DNA of 22,570 nucleotides, taken from positions 1-22,570 of the forward strand of contig JABZMB010000022.1 of the NCBI GenBank assembly GCA_015256455.1. The letters run 5' to 3'. A program made the position numbers and the translations under genes. Origin of the DNA: Solobacterium sp. GTDB lineage: Bacteria > Bacillota_I > Bacilli_A > Erysipelotrichales > Erysipelotrichaceae. The stretch's first letter is position 1, and each line of letters opens with the position of its first letter. Shown one piece after another: positions 8,229 to 16,224 of this stretch. The notes beneath the pieces are model-generated. The model was not told where the DNA came from. It saw only the letters and a program-made list of their open reading frames with translations, and searched no databases.

Positions 8229-9167
8229 ATGGCAAAGCGTATAGTAGTAGCTCTTGGGGGTAATGCCTTAGGCAATACCCCTGAAGAGCAGCTTGAATTA
8301 GTTCGTCATACTGCTAAGACTATTGTTGATTTAGCACAGGACGGCTATGAAGTAATTGTTGGTCATGGTAATGGACCACAGGTTGGAATGATCAACCTAG
8401 CAATGGAATTCTCATGCACAAAGGGTGGCAATACACCTTATATGCCATTCCCAGAATGTGGTGCGATGTCCCAAGGCTATATCGGTTATCATTTACAACA
8501 AGCAATTCAGCAGGAATTAAAGGCTCGTGGCGTTGATAAACAATGTGCGTCTATTATTACACAGGTAGTTGTTGACGCAAACGATCCAGGATTTGCTAAA
8601 CCTACAAAACCAGTAGGAAGCTTCTATACTAAGGAAGAAGCAGATAAGATTGCTGCTGAAAAGGGCTTTACATTTGTAGAAGATGCAGGACGTGGATATC
8701 GTCGTGTTGTACCTTCACCAATTCCACAACGTATCGTTGAATTAAAGGTTGTTGAACAACTTGTTAAGGCTGGCGACATCGTTATTACAGTTGGTGGCGG
8801 AGGAATCCCTGTAGTTGAAACAGAGCAAGGATTAAAGGGCGTTGCAGCTGTTATCGATAAGGACCGTTCTAGTGCATTACTAGCACAGTCTATTGGTGCA
8901 GATATGTTGATTATCTTAACTGCAGTTGACAGAGTATGCATTAACTATAACAAGCCTGATCAAAAGGAACTTCCAACAATGACATTGGAAGAAGCAGAGA
9001 AGTATATCGAAGAGAAGCAATTTGCTCCTGGAAGTATGCTTCCAAAGGTTCAATCATGCATGGAATTTGTTAAGAATAACACACATGGTGGAACTGCATT
9101 AATTACATCATTGCAAAAAGCAAAAGTTGCTTTACAAGGTGAAACAGGCACCATTATTACTAAATAA
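8229..9167 (+). CDS. arcC: Carbamate kinase
   Basis: A protein of 312 aa. It transfers the phosphate of carbamoyl phosphate to ADP, making ATP, CO2 and ammonia, the energy-yielding last step of the pathway. It has the amino acid kinase fold with the N-terminal VVALGGNAL, VGHGNGPQVG (glycine-rich nucleotide/phosphate loop), the family block PVGSFYTKEEA, GRGYRRVVPSPIP, VTVGGGGIPV, IDKDRSSALLA and GSMLPKVQ. It starts only 4 bases after the arcB stop and has no clear ribosome binding site, so its translation is probably coupled to arcB. The arcD gene follows after 17 bases. Confidence 0.97.
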   Translation: MAKRIVVALGGNALGNTPEEQLELVRHTAKTIVDLAQDGYEVIVGHGNGPQVGMINLAMEFSCTKGGNTPYMPFPECGAMSQGYIGYHLQQAIQQELKARGVDKQCASIITQVVVDANDPGFAKPTKPVGSFYTKEEADKIAAEKGFTFVEDAGRGYRRVVPSPIPQRIVELKVVEQLVKAGDIVITVGGGGIPVVETEQGLKGVAAVIDKDRSSALLAQSIGADMLIILTAVDRVCINYNKPDQKELPTMTLEEAEKYIEEKQFAPGSMLPKVQSCMEFVKNNTHGGTALITSLQKAKVALQGETGTIITK

Positions 9168-9184
9168 TTAGAAGGGGGGATAGT

Positions 9185-10696
9185 ATGTCTGTGAAAGCCA
9201 AGAAACGCTCATTAACAGCGTTTACGATTTTATTTATCATTTTAGCAGTACTTTGTGTAATTTCTGTATTATTAAATGGACAGCCAATTAGCGATAGCTT
9301 AATCAGTGGTTTAAACCCTGAGAAGTATGGTGACTTGGTTAACATGGTTGCTAACGGCGAAACCGTTACGGTTGTCGGTGCAAAGTTCAGTGATTTCTTC
9401 ATGGCATTCCCAAGAGGATTTGTGGATGCTGCTGACTTGATTGTATTTATTATGGCTATCGGTGGATTCATCGGTGTTGTAATGAAGACTGGTGCTCTTG
9501 AAGCTGGTGTTTATCACTTAGTTAAGAAGATGCACGGTAAGGAAGAAGTCCTAATCGTTATCTTAATGATCTTATTCTCTATTGGTGGTTCCACATATGG
9601 AATGGCTGAAGAGACAATCGGTTTCTACGCTTTGATTACTACAGCATTAGTAGCAGCTGGCTTTGATACAATGGTAGCAGTTGCAACTGTATTGCTCGGT
9701 GCAGGATGTGGTGTATTAGGTTCAACAATTAACCCATTTGCTACTGGTGCAGCTATGGCTGCATTGCAGAGTGTTAACGTTCCTTATGACAACACATTAG
9801 TTATGATTCTTGGTTTTGCATTGTGGTTTACATCACTTGCAATCGCTATTTTCTTTGTATTAGCATACGCTAAGAAGGTTAAGGCTGATAAAGGCTCAAC
9901 AATTCTTTCTCTACAAGAGCAGGAAGATATGCGTGAACACTTTACAAAGGATGATGGCGACAAGTTAGAATTTACTGGCAAGCATAAGGCTGTATTAGTT
10001 GTATTCGCAATTTCATTTGCAGTTATGATTATCAGTTTGATTTCCTATATAGATATTATCTATAAAGGTAATGAAGAAGCTTATTTAGCAGCATTCGGAT
10101 GGACTTCAGTCTTAACAGGTGAGCCTTTAGGCCTATGGTATTTCTCTCAATTAGCTGCTTGGTTTACATTCTCAAGTATTCTTATCGCTATCATGGCTAG
10201 AATGTCTGAAAGAGAATTCATTGATACATTCTTAGACGGTGCTAAGGATCTATTATCTGTAGCTATCGTTATCGCAGTTGCTCGTGGTATTACAGTTGTT
10301 ATGAAGTCTACTCATATGGACTTCTGGATCTTGGACAAGGCAGCAGGTATGTTGATGGGTGTTCCAGGATTCGTATTCGCTCCTCTATCATATGTAATTT
10401 ACTTAGTATTGAGTTTCTTAGTTCCTTCAACATCTGGACTTGCTGGATTCTCAATGCCAGTAATGGGTGGTTTAGCAAATACATTAGGATTCAACGCTTC
10501 AATTATGATCAATATCTTCTGCGCTGGTTGCGGATTAATCAACCTCTTCACACCAACATCTGGTGTAGTAATGGGTGGTCTAGGTGCAGCTAAGGTTGAA
10601 CTAAAGACATACATGAAGTGGGGTATGAAGTTATTTGTAGCGATTGCTATCGCAAATATCGTTGTTCTATCATTAGCAATGATGTTAATCAAATAA
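9185..10696 (+). CDS. arcD: YfcC/DcuC-family carrier, probable arginine-ornithine antiporter
   Basis: An integral membrane protein of 503 aa with about 12 hydrophobic segments. The first is near residues 12-30, then an extracytoplasmic loop (about 31-80), then closely packed pairs of helices. It belongs to the C4-dicarboxylate anaerobic carrier superfamily (PF03606 type), with GGSTYGMAEE, GSTINPFATG, PSTSGLAGFSMP and FTPTSGVVMGGL. Proteins of this family replace the classical APC-type ArcD in the arginine deiminase operons of some streptococci and clostridia. Arginine/ornithine exchange is therefore inferred from family and operon position, not from substrate residues. The ATG at 9185 follows a G-rich ribosome binding site, AAGGGGGG (9172-9179). 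It is the last gene of the operon. Confidence 0.88.
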   Translation: MSVKAKKRSLTAFTILFIILAVLCVISVLLNGQPISDSLISGLNPEKYGDLVNMVANGETVTVVGAKFSDFFMAFPRGFVDAADLIVFIMAIGGFIGVVMKTGALEAGVYHLVKKMHGKEEVLIVILMILFSIGGSTYGMAEETIGFYALITTALVAAGFDTMVAVATVLLGAGCGVLGSTINPFATGAAMAALQSVNVPYDNTLVMILGFALWFTSLAIAIFFVLAYAKKVKADKGSTILSLQEQEDMREHFTKDDGDKLEFTGKHKAVLVVFAISFAVMIISLISYIDIIYKGNEEAYLAAFGWTSVLTGEPLGLWYFSQLAAWFTFSSILIAIMARMSEREFIDTFLDGAKDLLSVAIVIAVARGITVVMKSTHMDFWILDKAAGMLMGVPGFVFAPLSYVIYLVLSFLVPSTSGLAGFSMPVMGGLANTLGFNASIMINIFCAGCGLINLFTPTSGVVMGGLGAAKVELKTYMKWGMKLFVAIAIANIVVLSLAMMLIK

Positions 10697-10722
10697 TTAA
10701 AACTCAAATATGTTTAGGATAG

Positions 10723-10764
10723 AGTTCCGGCTGTGTGAGAGCACGGTCGGAACTTTCCGCTTTT
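10723..10764 (+). terminator. Terminator of the arcABCD operon
   Basis: A 13-bp stem pairs 10723-10735 with 10742-10754, with two G-U pairs, around the loop TGAGAG. It is followed by TTTCCGCTTTT. The stem is strong but the T-tract is interrupted, so some read-through into the downstream regulator is possible. Confidence 0.8.
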
Positions 10765-10773
10765 ATACAAATA

Positions 10774-10782
10774 TGCTATGAT
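10774..10782 (+). promoter_or_regulatory. Extended -10 promoter of the tandem AraC regulator
   Basis: TGCTATGAT (10774-10782) is an extended -10 box. The -35 candidate TTTCCG (10754-10759), 17 bp away, is poor and overlaps the terminator. The predicted start is near 10789, leaving a leader of under 20 bases that contains AGAGGT. Confidence 0.6.
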
Positions 10783-10806
10783 ATGTACAACAGAGGTACA
10801 AAATTT

Positions 10807-12081
10807 ATGACAAAAACAGCAACTATTCAAGATAGCTGGACGTCGGAAACTAATCCCATCTCATTTTGCTCATTTGACTTTGAAGCAATTGAGAAACCAA
10901 CCAAAGCTTTGATGCATCAGGCTGCCCGTTTTATGTACTTTAATAAAGGTGTCGGTAAGATCAAAGTAGATGGTGTGGAGTATGATATTAAACCACATAC
11001 ACTATGTGCAATTACACCATGGAAGATTACGGATATCATTGATGTAAGAGATACCTTGCATTTAAATCTTGTAATTTATGATTATCAGTTTATAAATACA
11101 ATGCTAAAGGTAACACCGGGTTTGGAAGAAGAAAGTGTAGACTTATTAAATTTCCTTGCGGTAGAGCCAGTAGTGTATTTAAACGAGGAACAGACAAAAT
11201 ATGTAGATGGAATCATGTCTCATTTGCAAAATGAACTTGGTGTTGATTCCGCATTAGTCAGGCAACCTACAAAACCATTGTCCTTCCTATATTCACTCGT
11301 TAAAATTATTGAATTGATGGTAGCGTATCGTCGCTACTTTAAAGCGAGTGAAGAAGTGGTAAACGAAGAAAATGCATCAGTTATGCAGAATTCGATATTG
11401 AGTTATATTTATTCCCATTCTTCAGAACGTTTAACACTCGAAAAAGTTGCGGAAGTATTCTTTATATCAGAATCAACATTGTCAAAGAAGTTAACCGATT
11501 TAACAGGTACTACATTTACAAAATTACTGAACAATATTCGTATTGAAAAAACATCAGACTATCTGATTTATACGGATATGACATTAGAAGAAATTGCCGT
11601 TCTCCTTGGTTTTGCGGATGCATCACATCTATCTAAACACTTTGTGGAGAAGGTAGGTATTACACCAAATAAATACCGTAAAATCTACAGCAAAGTAAAA
11701 TCTGGATATAATCGCGCTGATAAGAACGTTGCCTTTGAAGTAACTAACTATCTCTACAAGCACTATGATACAGAGAAGTTACTTGCAAGTACGATGGCTG
11801 AGAAATACGGTGTTAGTGTTTCAGAATTAAATCGATCATTACTATATTATTCTGAGAAAAACTTTGAAACATTATTAAATTTTATTCGTATTAACAAAGC
11901 TAGTGAGTTATTGATATCTACAACATATTCTGTCTTAGATATTGCAGTAGCTGTAGGTTATAACAATATCAAGACATTCAATCTTAACTTTTACAAATTC
12001 AAAGCCATGACACCAACAGAGTTCCGTACAGGAATTACACTGCAAAAAGTGGACCGTTCTGAGAGTGGCTTTACAGGATAA
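10807..12081 (+). CDS. Transcriptional regulator with two tandem AraC-type DNA-binding domains
   Basis: A protein of 424 aa. Residues 1 to about 185 form a sensor region resembling the cupin-type arm of AraC regulators (VDGVEYDIKPHTLCAITPW). Two complete AraC/XylS helix-turn-helix domains follow. Domain 1 (about 194-295) has LTLEKVAEVFFISESTLSKK and the second-helix signature MTLEEIAVLLGFADASHLSKHF, then GITPNKYRK. Domain 2 (about 309-408) has LASTMAEKYGVSVSELNRS and YSVLDIAVAVGYNNIKTFNL, then AMTPTEFR. Each domain normally carries both helix-turn-helix motifs, so this chain has four. A single domain is usual for the family. The ATG at 10807 follows AGAGGT (10792-10797) with a 9-base gap. Its place right after arcD makes it a candidate regulator of the arc operon, but the ligand and target are unknown. 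Confidence 0.9.
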   Translation: MTKTATIQDSWTSETNPISFCSFDFEAIEKPTKALMHQAARFMYFNKGVGKIKVDGVEYDIKPHTLCAITPWKITDIIDVRDTLHLNLVIYDYQFINTMLKVTPGLEEESVDLLNFLAVEPVVYLNEEQTKYVDGIMSHLQNELGVDSALVRQPTKPLSFLYSLVKIIELMVAYRRYFKASEEVVNEENASVMQNSILSYIYSHSSERLTLEKVAEVFFISESTLSKKLTDLTGTTFTKLLNNIRIEKTSDYLIYTDMTLEEIAVLLGFADASHLSKHFVEKVGITPNKYRKIYSKVKSGYNRADKNVAFEVTNYLYKHYDTEKLLASTMAEKYGVSVSELNRSLLYYSEKNFETLLNFIRINKASELLISTTYSVLDIAVAVGYNNIKTFNLNFYKFKAMTPTEFRTGITLQKVDRSESGFTG

Positions 12082-12106
12082 CTATAATTAGAAAGTTGGG
12101 TAAATA

Positions 12107-13717
12107 ATGAAACCATTCTATGTGACAGGGCATATGAATCCTGATTGTGATGCAATCGTATCCGCAATCGCGTATGCTCATCTGAAACAACAGCTAGGGC
12201 AGGATGCTATCGCATGTGCTTTAGGCAAGGCAAAGAGTGAAACACAGTATTTATTACAGAAGTTTGGTTTTGAACATCCGAAACTAATCCATACAGCTAG
12301 ATGCATGTTATCGGAAATAGAAAAGGATGATCCATTACTTGCTGGCCCAGATTTAACAATGAAAGAAGCATTAGACCTTATTTTATCTCGTAAAAATAAA
12401 GGTATTTTCATCGTTGATGAAAAAGAAAGACTTTTAGGATTGTTATCTGTTTCTGACTTAACAAAGCTTTGGGCAGAAAGTGGTAAGTCATTAAAAGACT
12501 TAATCAGCACAGCTACATTAACCAATATCGCAAGAGTACTAAAAGGTAAGTATTATTGCGAATCAAAACAGTATCGTCCAAGTGGTATTGTGCAAATCAT
12601 GCCTTCCATGTCTGATAAGCCAGAAGTATATAAGAATTCTATTGTAATTGTACGTAATAATCCGGATATTCAACGATTCGTGATTGATGCAGGTGCAGCA
12701 CTTGTAGTTGTATCTGGTGAAGATTGGATTGATGCAGTTACTTTATCCTATGCAAAAGAAAAGGGCATACCTATGTTGCATACGGATTACTCTGTAATTG
12801 AATGTTCACGATTGATTTATCAAACACCATCTGTCAAATCAGTGATGACAACAGATGTCATGACATTCCAAGAAACAGAGTATGTTGATGAGGTAAGTGA
12901 TCATATTGCTAAGACGCGGTATCGTACATATCCAGTACTAGATAAAGAGGGTAGGGTTGTAGGTGCTATCTCCCGCTATCACTTATTTCATTATGAAAAG
13001 AAAAAGTTTATTTTAGTTGATCATAATGAAGCAATGCAATCCGTACGTGATTTAGAGTTTGGTGAGGTAGTTGAGATTGTAGACCACCATCGTATGGGTG
13101 GTATTGAAACAGTGACACCAATCAATATCGTCGCACGTACGGTAGGAAGTACTGCTGCAATCATTACAGGCTTATATAAGTCATCTCATATTAAGTTACC
13201 AAAGAATCTAGCAGGTATTCTTCTTGGTGCTGCTATTAACGATACGATGTGCTTGCAGTCACCAACGACGACACCATTTGATCATGAAATGGTGAAATAC
13301 TTGGAAGAAGTATCTGGTACAAAAGCAGTTGACTTATACCAAGAGATGTTAGATGCCTCTGATTCTATTACGAATAAGACAGATGTAGAGTTGCTTTATA
13401 ATGACTTCAAAGAATTTAGAATCAGTGGTACAAGAATTGCGATTGCACAGGTACAATGCAAGAAAGATGATTACTTTGCAATCAAAGATCACTTCCATGC
13501 ATTCATGGAGGAGACAGCGGAAGCACAGCATTACGATTTAGTATTAACACTATTTACTGATCCTATGGGATCAGGCTCTTACTTCCTAGCAGCGGGTAAG
13601 AAGTCTAGTATCGTTACAGAAGCTTTTGGTGATCTTCTCAACAAAGATCATTTTGGAAAGGGTATTGTATCTCGCAAGAAGCAAGTACTCCCTATTATTA
13701 TCGATACTTTAAAGTGA
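12107..13717 (+). CDS. CBS-domain family II inorganic pyrophosphatase (DHH/DHHA2)
   Basis: A protein of 536 aa that hydrolyses pyrophosphate to two phosphates in the cytoplasm, normally Mn2+- or Co2+-dependent. The catalytic DHH domain is split by a regulatory insert. Metal-site motif 1, GHMNPDCDAI, is at residues 8-17. CBS domain 1 (about 70-125), a DRTGG-like segment (about 130-250) and CBS domain 2 (about 250-300) follow. The catalytic part then resumes with DHNE (305-308) and DHH (326-328). A DHHA2 domain ends with the substrate-binding SRKKQ (522-526). In characterised CBS-pyrophosphatases, AMP and ADP inhibit and ATP or diadenosine polyphosphates activate through the insert. The start at 12107 has only a weak ribosome binding site (AAAGTTGGG) and lies 25 bases after the regulator stop. 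Confidence 0.95.
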   Translation: MKPFYVTGHMNPDCDAIVSAIAYAHLKQQLGQDAIACALGKAKSETQYLLQKFGFEHPKLIHTARCMLSEIEKDDPLLAGPDLTMKEALDLILSRKNKGIFIVDEKERLLGLLSVSDLTKLWAESGKSLKDLISTATLTNIARVLKGKYYCESKQYRPSGIVQIMPSMSDKPEVYKNSIVIVRNNPDIQRFVIDAGAALVVVSGEDWIDAVTLSYAKEKGIPMLHTDYSVIECSRLIYQTPSVKSVMTTDVMTFQETEYVDEVSDHIAKTRYRTYPVLDKEGRVVGAISRYHLFHYEKKKFILVDHNEAMQSVRDLEFGEVVEIVDHHRMGGIETVTPINIVARTVGSTAAIITGLYKSSHIKLPKNLAGILLGAAINDTMCLQSPTTTPFDHEMVKYLEEVSGTKAVDLYQEMLDASDSITNKTDVELLYNDFKEFRISGTRIAIAQVQCKKDDYFAIKDHFHAFMEETAEAQHYDLVLTLFTDPMGSGSYFLAAGKKSSIVTEAFGDLLNKDHFGKGIVSRKKQVLPIIIDTLK

Positions 13718-13723
13718 TATACT
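13715..13723 (+). promoter_or_regulatory. Extended -10 promoter of the B3/B4-domain gene
   Basis: TGATATACT fits an extended -10 box, and its TGA is also the stop codon of the pyrophosphatase gene. Initiation near 13730 would leave a leader of about 15 bases starting at the AGAGGTGAT ribosome binding site. Confidence 0.5.
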
Positions 13724-13744
13724 AATACCATAGAGGTGATATGC

Positions 13745-14470
13745 ATGAAGAAATTTATCGTTGATGAAGGATTTTGGGAGATTTTTCCAGAAGCGAGTAT
13801 TGCAGTATTAGCTGTAAAGAATGTTCAGGAGTCCATTCATTTGGATGATGAAAAGGCAGCAGAAATCAAAGCACTCTTGGATAGTGCAAATGAAGGCGCT
13901 AAGAAGTACTTAACGAGTGATGTTATTTCTGAAAATGCAGTTGTAAAGACATGGCGTGAGGCATATTCTAAATTCCCTACAAAGAAGGGTGCTCGCTGTT
14001 CTATTGAAGCTTTACTAAAGCGTGTACTGCATGGAACTCCAGTTGGCTCTATCGCTCCAACAGTAGATATTACAAATGCAATTTCATTGAAGTATGCATT
14101 CCCGATCGGTGCAGAGAATATGGAGGCTTTTAAGGGCGATTTACACTTAGGTATTATGAAAGGTGGAGAAGACTTCTGGACAATTGGTTCAGATAAACCA
14201 GAGCCACCGCTGGCTGGCGAAATCGCATACTATGATGAAGAGGGTGTTATCTGTCGTTGTTGGAACTGGCGTGATGGTAAACGTACAGAAGTGACAGATG
14301 ATACAACGATTGAATTTATTGCTATGGAATGTATAGAACCAAACCGTGTAGGAGAGTTACAAGAAGCAGTTGATGAACTTGCAAGTCTTTTAACACAGTA
14401 TGTTGGTGCAGAAGTCATTAACAAACAGATTATCAATATTCATACAAAGGAAACAATGATTCAAGAATAA
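13745..14470 (+). CDS. B3/B4-domain protein (tRNA-synthetase-beta-like)
   Basis: A protein of 241 aa resembling the stand-alone B3/B4 domain proteins (COG3382), related to the B3/B4 domain of phenylalanyl-tRNA synthetase beta chain. The family block includes VKTWREAYSKFPTKKGARCS, SIEALLKRVLHG and the downstream segment TVDITNAISLKYAFPIGAEN. Stand-alone members have been suggested to act in tRNA editing or RNA binding, but the biochemical role is not settled. No signal peptide or membrane segment is present. The ATG at 13745 is preferred because AGAGGTGAT (13732-13740) precedes it. A GTG at 13736, in the same frame, lies inside that ribosome binding site. It ends before a strong terminator. 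Confidence 0.85.
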   Translation: MKKFIVDEGFWEIFPEASIAVLAVKNVQESIHLDDEKAAEIKALLDSANEGAKKYLTSDVISENAVVKTWREAYSKFPTKKGARCSIEALLKRVLHGTPVGSIAPTVDITNAISLKYAFPIGAENMEAFKGDLHLGIMKGGEDFWTIGSDKPEPPLAGEIAYYDEEGVICRCWNWRDGKRTEVTDDTTIEFIAMECIEPNRVGELQEAVDELASLLTQYVGAEVINKQIINIHTKETMIQE

Positions 14471-14476
14471 ATATAC

Positions 14477-14507
14477 AATGCGACTTATCAAATTGAGTCG
14501 CATTTTT
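14477..14507 (+). terminator. Terminator of the B3/B4-domain gene
   Basis: A perfect 9-bp stem pairs AATGCGACT (14477-14485) with AGTCGCATT (14496-14504), with a 10-nt loop and a run of five T (14503-14507). Confidence 0.9.
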
Positions 14508-14511
14508 ATGA

Positions 14512-14546
14512 GTATAAGAAAAGAGATGATAAGTACTTATCATCTC
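14512..14546 (-). terminator. Palindromic terminator of the minus-strand lipoprotein gene
   Basis: Bases 14523-14546 form a perfect 24-bp palindrome with half-site GAGATGATAAGT. On the minus strand it lies 26 bases after the lipoprotein stop and is followed by TTTTCTTA, which fits an intrinsic terminator for that gene. It is convergent with the preceding plus-strand terminator. Confidence 0.75.
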
Positions 14547-14572
14547 GAATAAGAAACAGATATAAACGATTG

Positions 14573-15007
14573 TTATTTAGACATAGCTTCAGACCAGATT
14601 TCATTTAACTTTTCAATCTGCTCATCTGTTACAGAGTAAACTACAACATCTTCACCTAACTTTTGAACTTTCATGTAGCCGTTGTAGTAAAGAGTAACGT
14701 TATATGTACCTTCCTTGTCAGCTACTTCAACACCGAATGCTGTTTCCTTTTGGTTGAAAGAAACCTTGTCTTTAACAACTTTTGTTGAAAGTGTCTTTAA
14801 TTCATCGGCGATTGCTTTAATAAGATCTTTCTGGTCTGTAATTGTTTCGCGCTGAATTCCAGAAGCTGGATCAACATAGATAACAGAAACCTTTGCTGGG
14901 TCCTTTGTTAACTTTTCAGAAATGCTCTTAGTAGATAATGCGCTTGCACCACAGCCAGCTAAGAATAATAAACCAGCTAATACGAGTGTGCTTAATGTCT
15001 TTTTCAT
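14573..15007 (-). CDS. Small lipoprotein of unknown function
   Basis: A protein of 144 aa that I do not assign to a family. It begins with a lipoprotein signal peptide: MKK, a hydrophobic core, and the lipobox LAGC with C19 as the lipidated residue. It should therefore be anchored on the outer face of the membrane. The mature part is lysine- and valine-rich with predicted alternating strands (VSVIYVDP, TYNVTLYYNGYMKVQ) and a C-terminal helix (EQIEKLNEIWSEAMSK), like a small solvent-exposed alpha/beta domain. The ATG at 15007 follows GGAGGG (minus strand, 15018-15013); the in-frame extension upstream is not needed. An extended -10 (TGTTATATT, 15056-15048, minus strand) is its likely promoter. 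Confidence 0.85.
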   Translation of the reverse strand: MKKTLSTLVLAGLLFLAGCGASALSTKSISEKLTKDPAKVSVIYVDPASGIQRETITDQKDLIKAIADELKTLSTKVVKDKVSFNQKETAFGVEVADKEGTYNVTLYYNGYMKVQKLGEDVVVYSVTDEQIEKLNEIWSEAMSK

Positions 15008-15047
15008 CTTAATCCCTCCAAATATACTGATAAGAAACATACATAAG

Positions 15048-15081
15048 AATATAACATATATTTTATAAAAAAAGATATGTT
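15048..15081 (-). promoter_or_regulatory. Lipoprotein promoter with overlapping inverted repeat
   Basis: On the minus strand TGTTATATT (15056-15048) is an extended -10 box. An inverted repeat, AACATAT (15053-15059) and ATATGTT (15075-15081), spans the -10 to -35 interval and could be an operator. The DNA here is very AT-rich, so chance repeats are possible. Confidence 0.45.
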
Positions 15082-15177
15082 TTTTATCATGCTACTCAAT
15101 GATAATATAAAGAAAATAAAACTAACAGAAGAATTATATTGAAAAGATTATAAAATTGTTAATTTATGATAATAGAA

Positions 15178-15221
15178 TGTAAAATTTACACGATAGTTTA
15201 CAATTAATGAAAAAGTTTACA
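15178..15221 (+). repeat. TTTACA motif cluster upstream of trxB
   Basis: TTTACA occurs at 15185-15190, 15197-15202 and 15216-15221. The first is the right half of a 13-bp palindrome, TGTAAAATTTACA (15178-15190). The third also serves as a -35 for trxB. This may be a regulator-binding region. Confidence 0.4.
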
Positions 15222-15243
15222 TATAAGAGATTGAGCATATATT
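15216..15243 (+). promoter_or_regulatory. Probable trxB promoter
   Basis: TTTACA (15216-15221), a 16-bp spacer and TATATT (15238-15243) form a plausible sigma-A promoter, with a start near 15250. The leader would be about 55 bases. Other -10-like sequences nearby (TATAAA at 15265-15270) are alternatives. Confidence 0.5.
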
Positions 15244-15304
15244 TTGTGTTATTATGTGCATAGGTATAAAGTTTAGTTGTATAAAATATAAAAGGAGTTA
15301 AATT

Positions 15305-16204
15305 ATGATTGATGTAATTATTATAGGCGCAGGTACAGCTGGTTTATCAGCAGCTATTTATGTACAAAGAGCAGGGAAGAAAGCTTTAGTACTAGAGGAG
15401 TCTACATATGGTGGACAGATTATTAATACTGCAGATATTGAAAACTATCCAGGTATCAAACATATTTCTGGTTTTGATTTTGCGACAGATTTATTTAACC
15501 AAGCAAAAGATTTAGGTACAACTTTTTCATTTGAAGGTGTAGTAAAGATTGAAAATCGTGAGGATGAAAAGGTTGTCTATACTGCTAAGAATGAATATCA
15601 CGCAAAGGCTATTATCATTGCGACTGGTATGAAACGTAGAGAACTCGGAATTGACCGTGAAAAGGAACTGACGGGGAAGGGCGTATCTTATTGTGCAACT
15701 TGTGATGGAATGTTCTTTAGAGGAAAAGATGTAGCTGTAAATGGTGGTGGAAATGTTGCAGTTGAAGATGCGGAATACTTAACACGTTTCTGTAATCGTG
15801 TATATATCATTCATCGTCGTGATGAGTTCCGTGCTGATGAAGCTGAGGTTGTAAAACTTAACGGTAAAGAAAATCTTGTGAAGGTAATGAATAGCACAGT
15901 TACAAAATTAAATGGAGAGGAAAGATTACAATCAATTGATGTTACAAACAAAAACACAGGTGAAACAAAGACATTAAATGTTGATGCGTTATTTGTCGCA
16001 ATTGGACAAATTCCTATGAATCAGATTTTCTCTGAGATTGTTGAATTGGATGAATATGGATTCATTAAGGCTGATGAAGAATGTCGTACATCTGTTAAGG
16101 GTATTTATGCTGCAGGCGATTGCCGTGTAAAGAGTGTTCGTCAGTTAACAACAGCTGCCAGTGATGGAGCTATTGCGGCTTTGAATGCATGTAATAACTT
16201 GTAA
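15305..16204 (+). CDS. trxB: Thioredoxin reductase
   Basis: A flavoprotein of 299 aa that uses NADPH to reduce thioredoxin, a cytoplasmic disulfide-reducing system. Visible: the N-terminal FAD loop GAGTAGLSAA (8-17), the redox-active CATC (C130 and C133), the NADPH loop GGGNVAVEDA, the HRRDEFRA motif that selects the NADPH phosphate, and the C-terminal FAD motif GIYAAGDC. Its length is slightly below the usual 305-320 aa but no motif is missing. The ATG at 15305 follows AAAGGAG (15291-15297). A Bcp-type peroxiredoxin two genes downstream is a likely end user of this electron flow; no thioredoxin gene is present in the window. Confidence 0.95.
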   Translation: MIDVIIIGAGTAGLSAAIYVQRAGKKALVLEESTYGGQIINTADIENYPGIKHISGFDFATDLFNQAKDLGTTFSFEGVVKIENREDEKVVYTAKNEYHAKAIIIATGMKRRELGIDREKELTGKGVSYCATCDGMFFRGKDVAVNGGGNVAVEDAEYLTRFCNRVYIIHRRDEFRADEAEVVKLNGKENLVKVMNSTVTKLNGEERLQSIDVTNKNTGETKTLNVDALFVAIGQIPMNQIFSEIVELDEYGFIKADEECRTSVKGIYAAGDCRVKSVRQLTTAASDGAIAALNACNNL

Positions 16205-16224
16205 GGAAAACTACAAGATATATT

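Noticed and set aside
12070..12088. TTTACA and TATAAT as a promoter for the pyrophosphatase gene
   Set aside because: The spacer is only 7 bp. The TATAAT alone might act, but support is weak.
15740..15775. GGGNVAVEDA in TrxB as a damaged NADPH site
   Set aside because: Asparagine at this position occurs in functional thioredoxin reductases, and the HRRDEFRA motif is intact.
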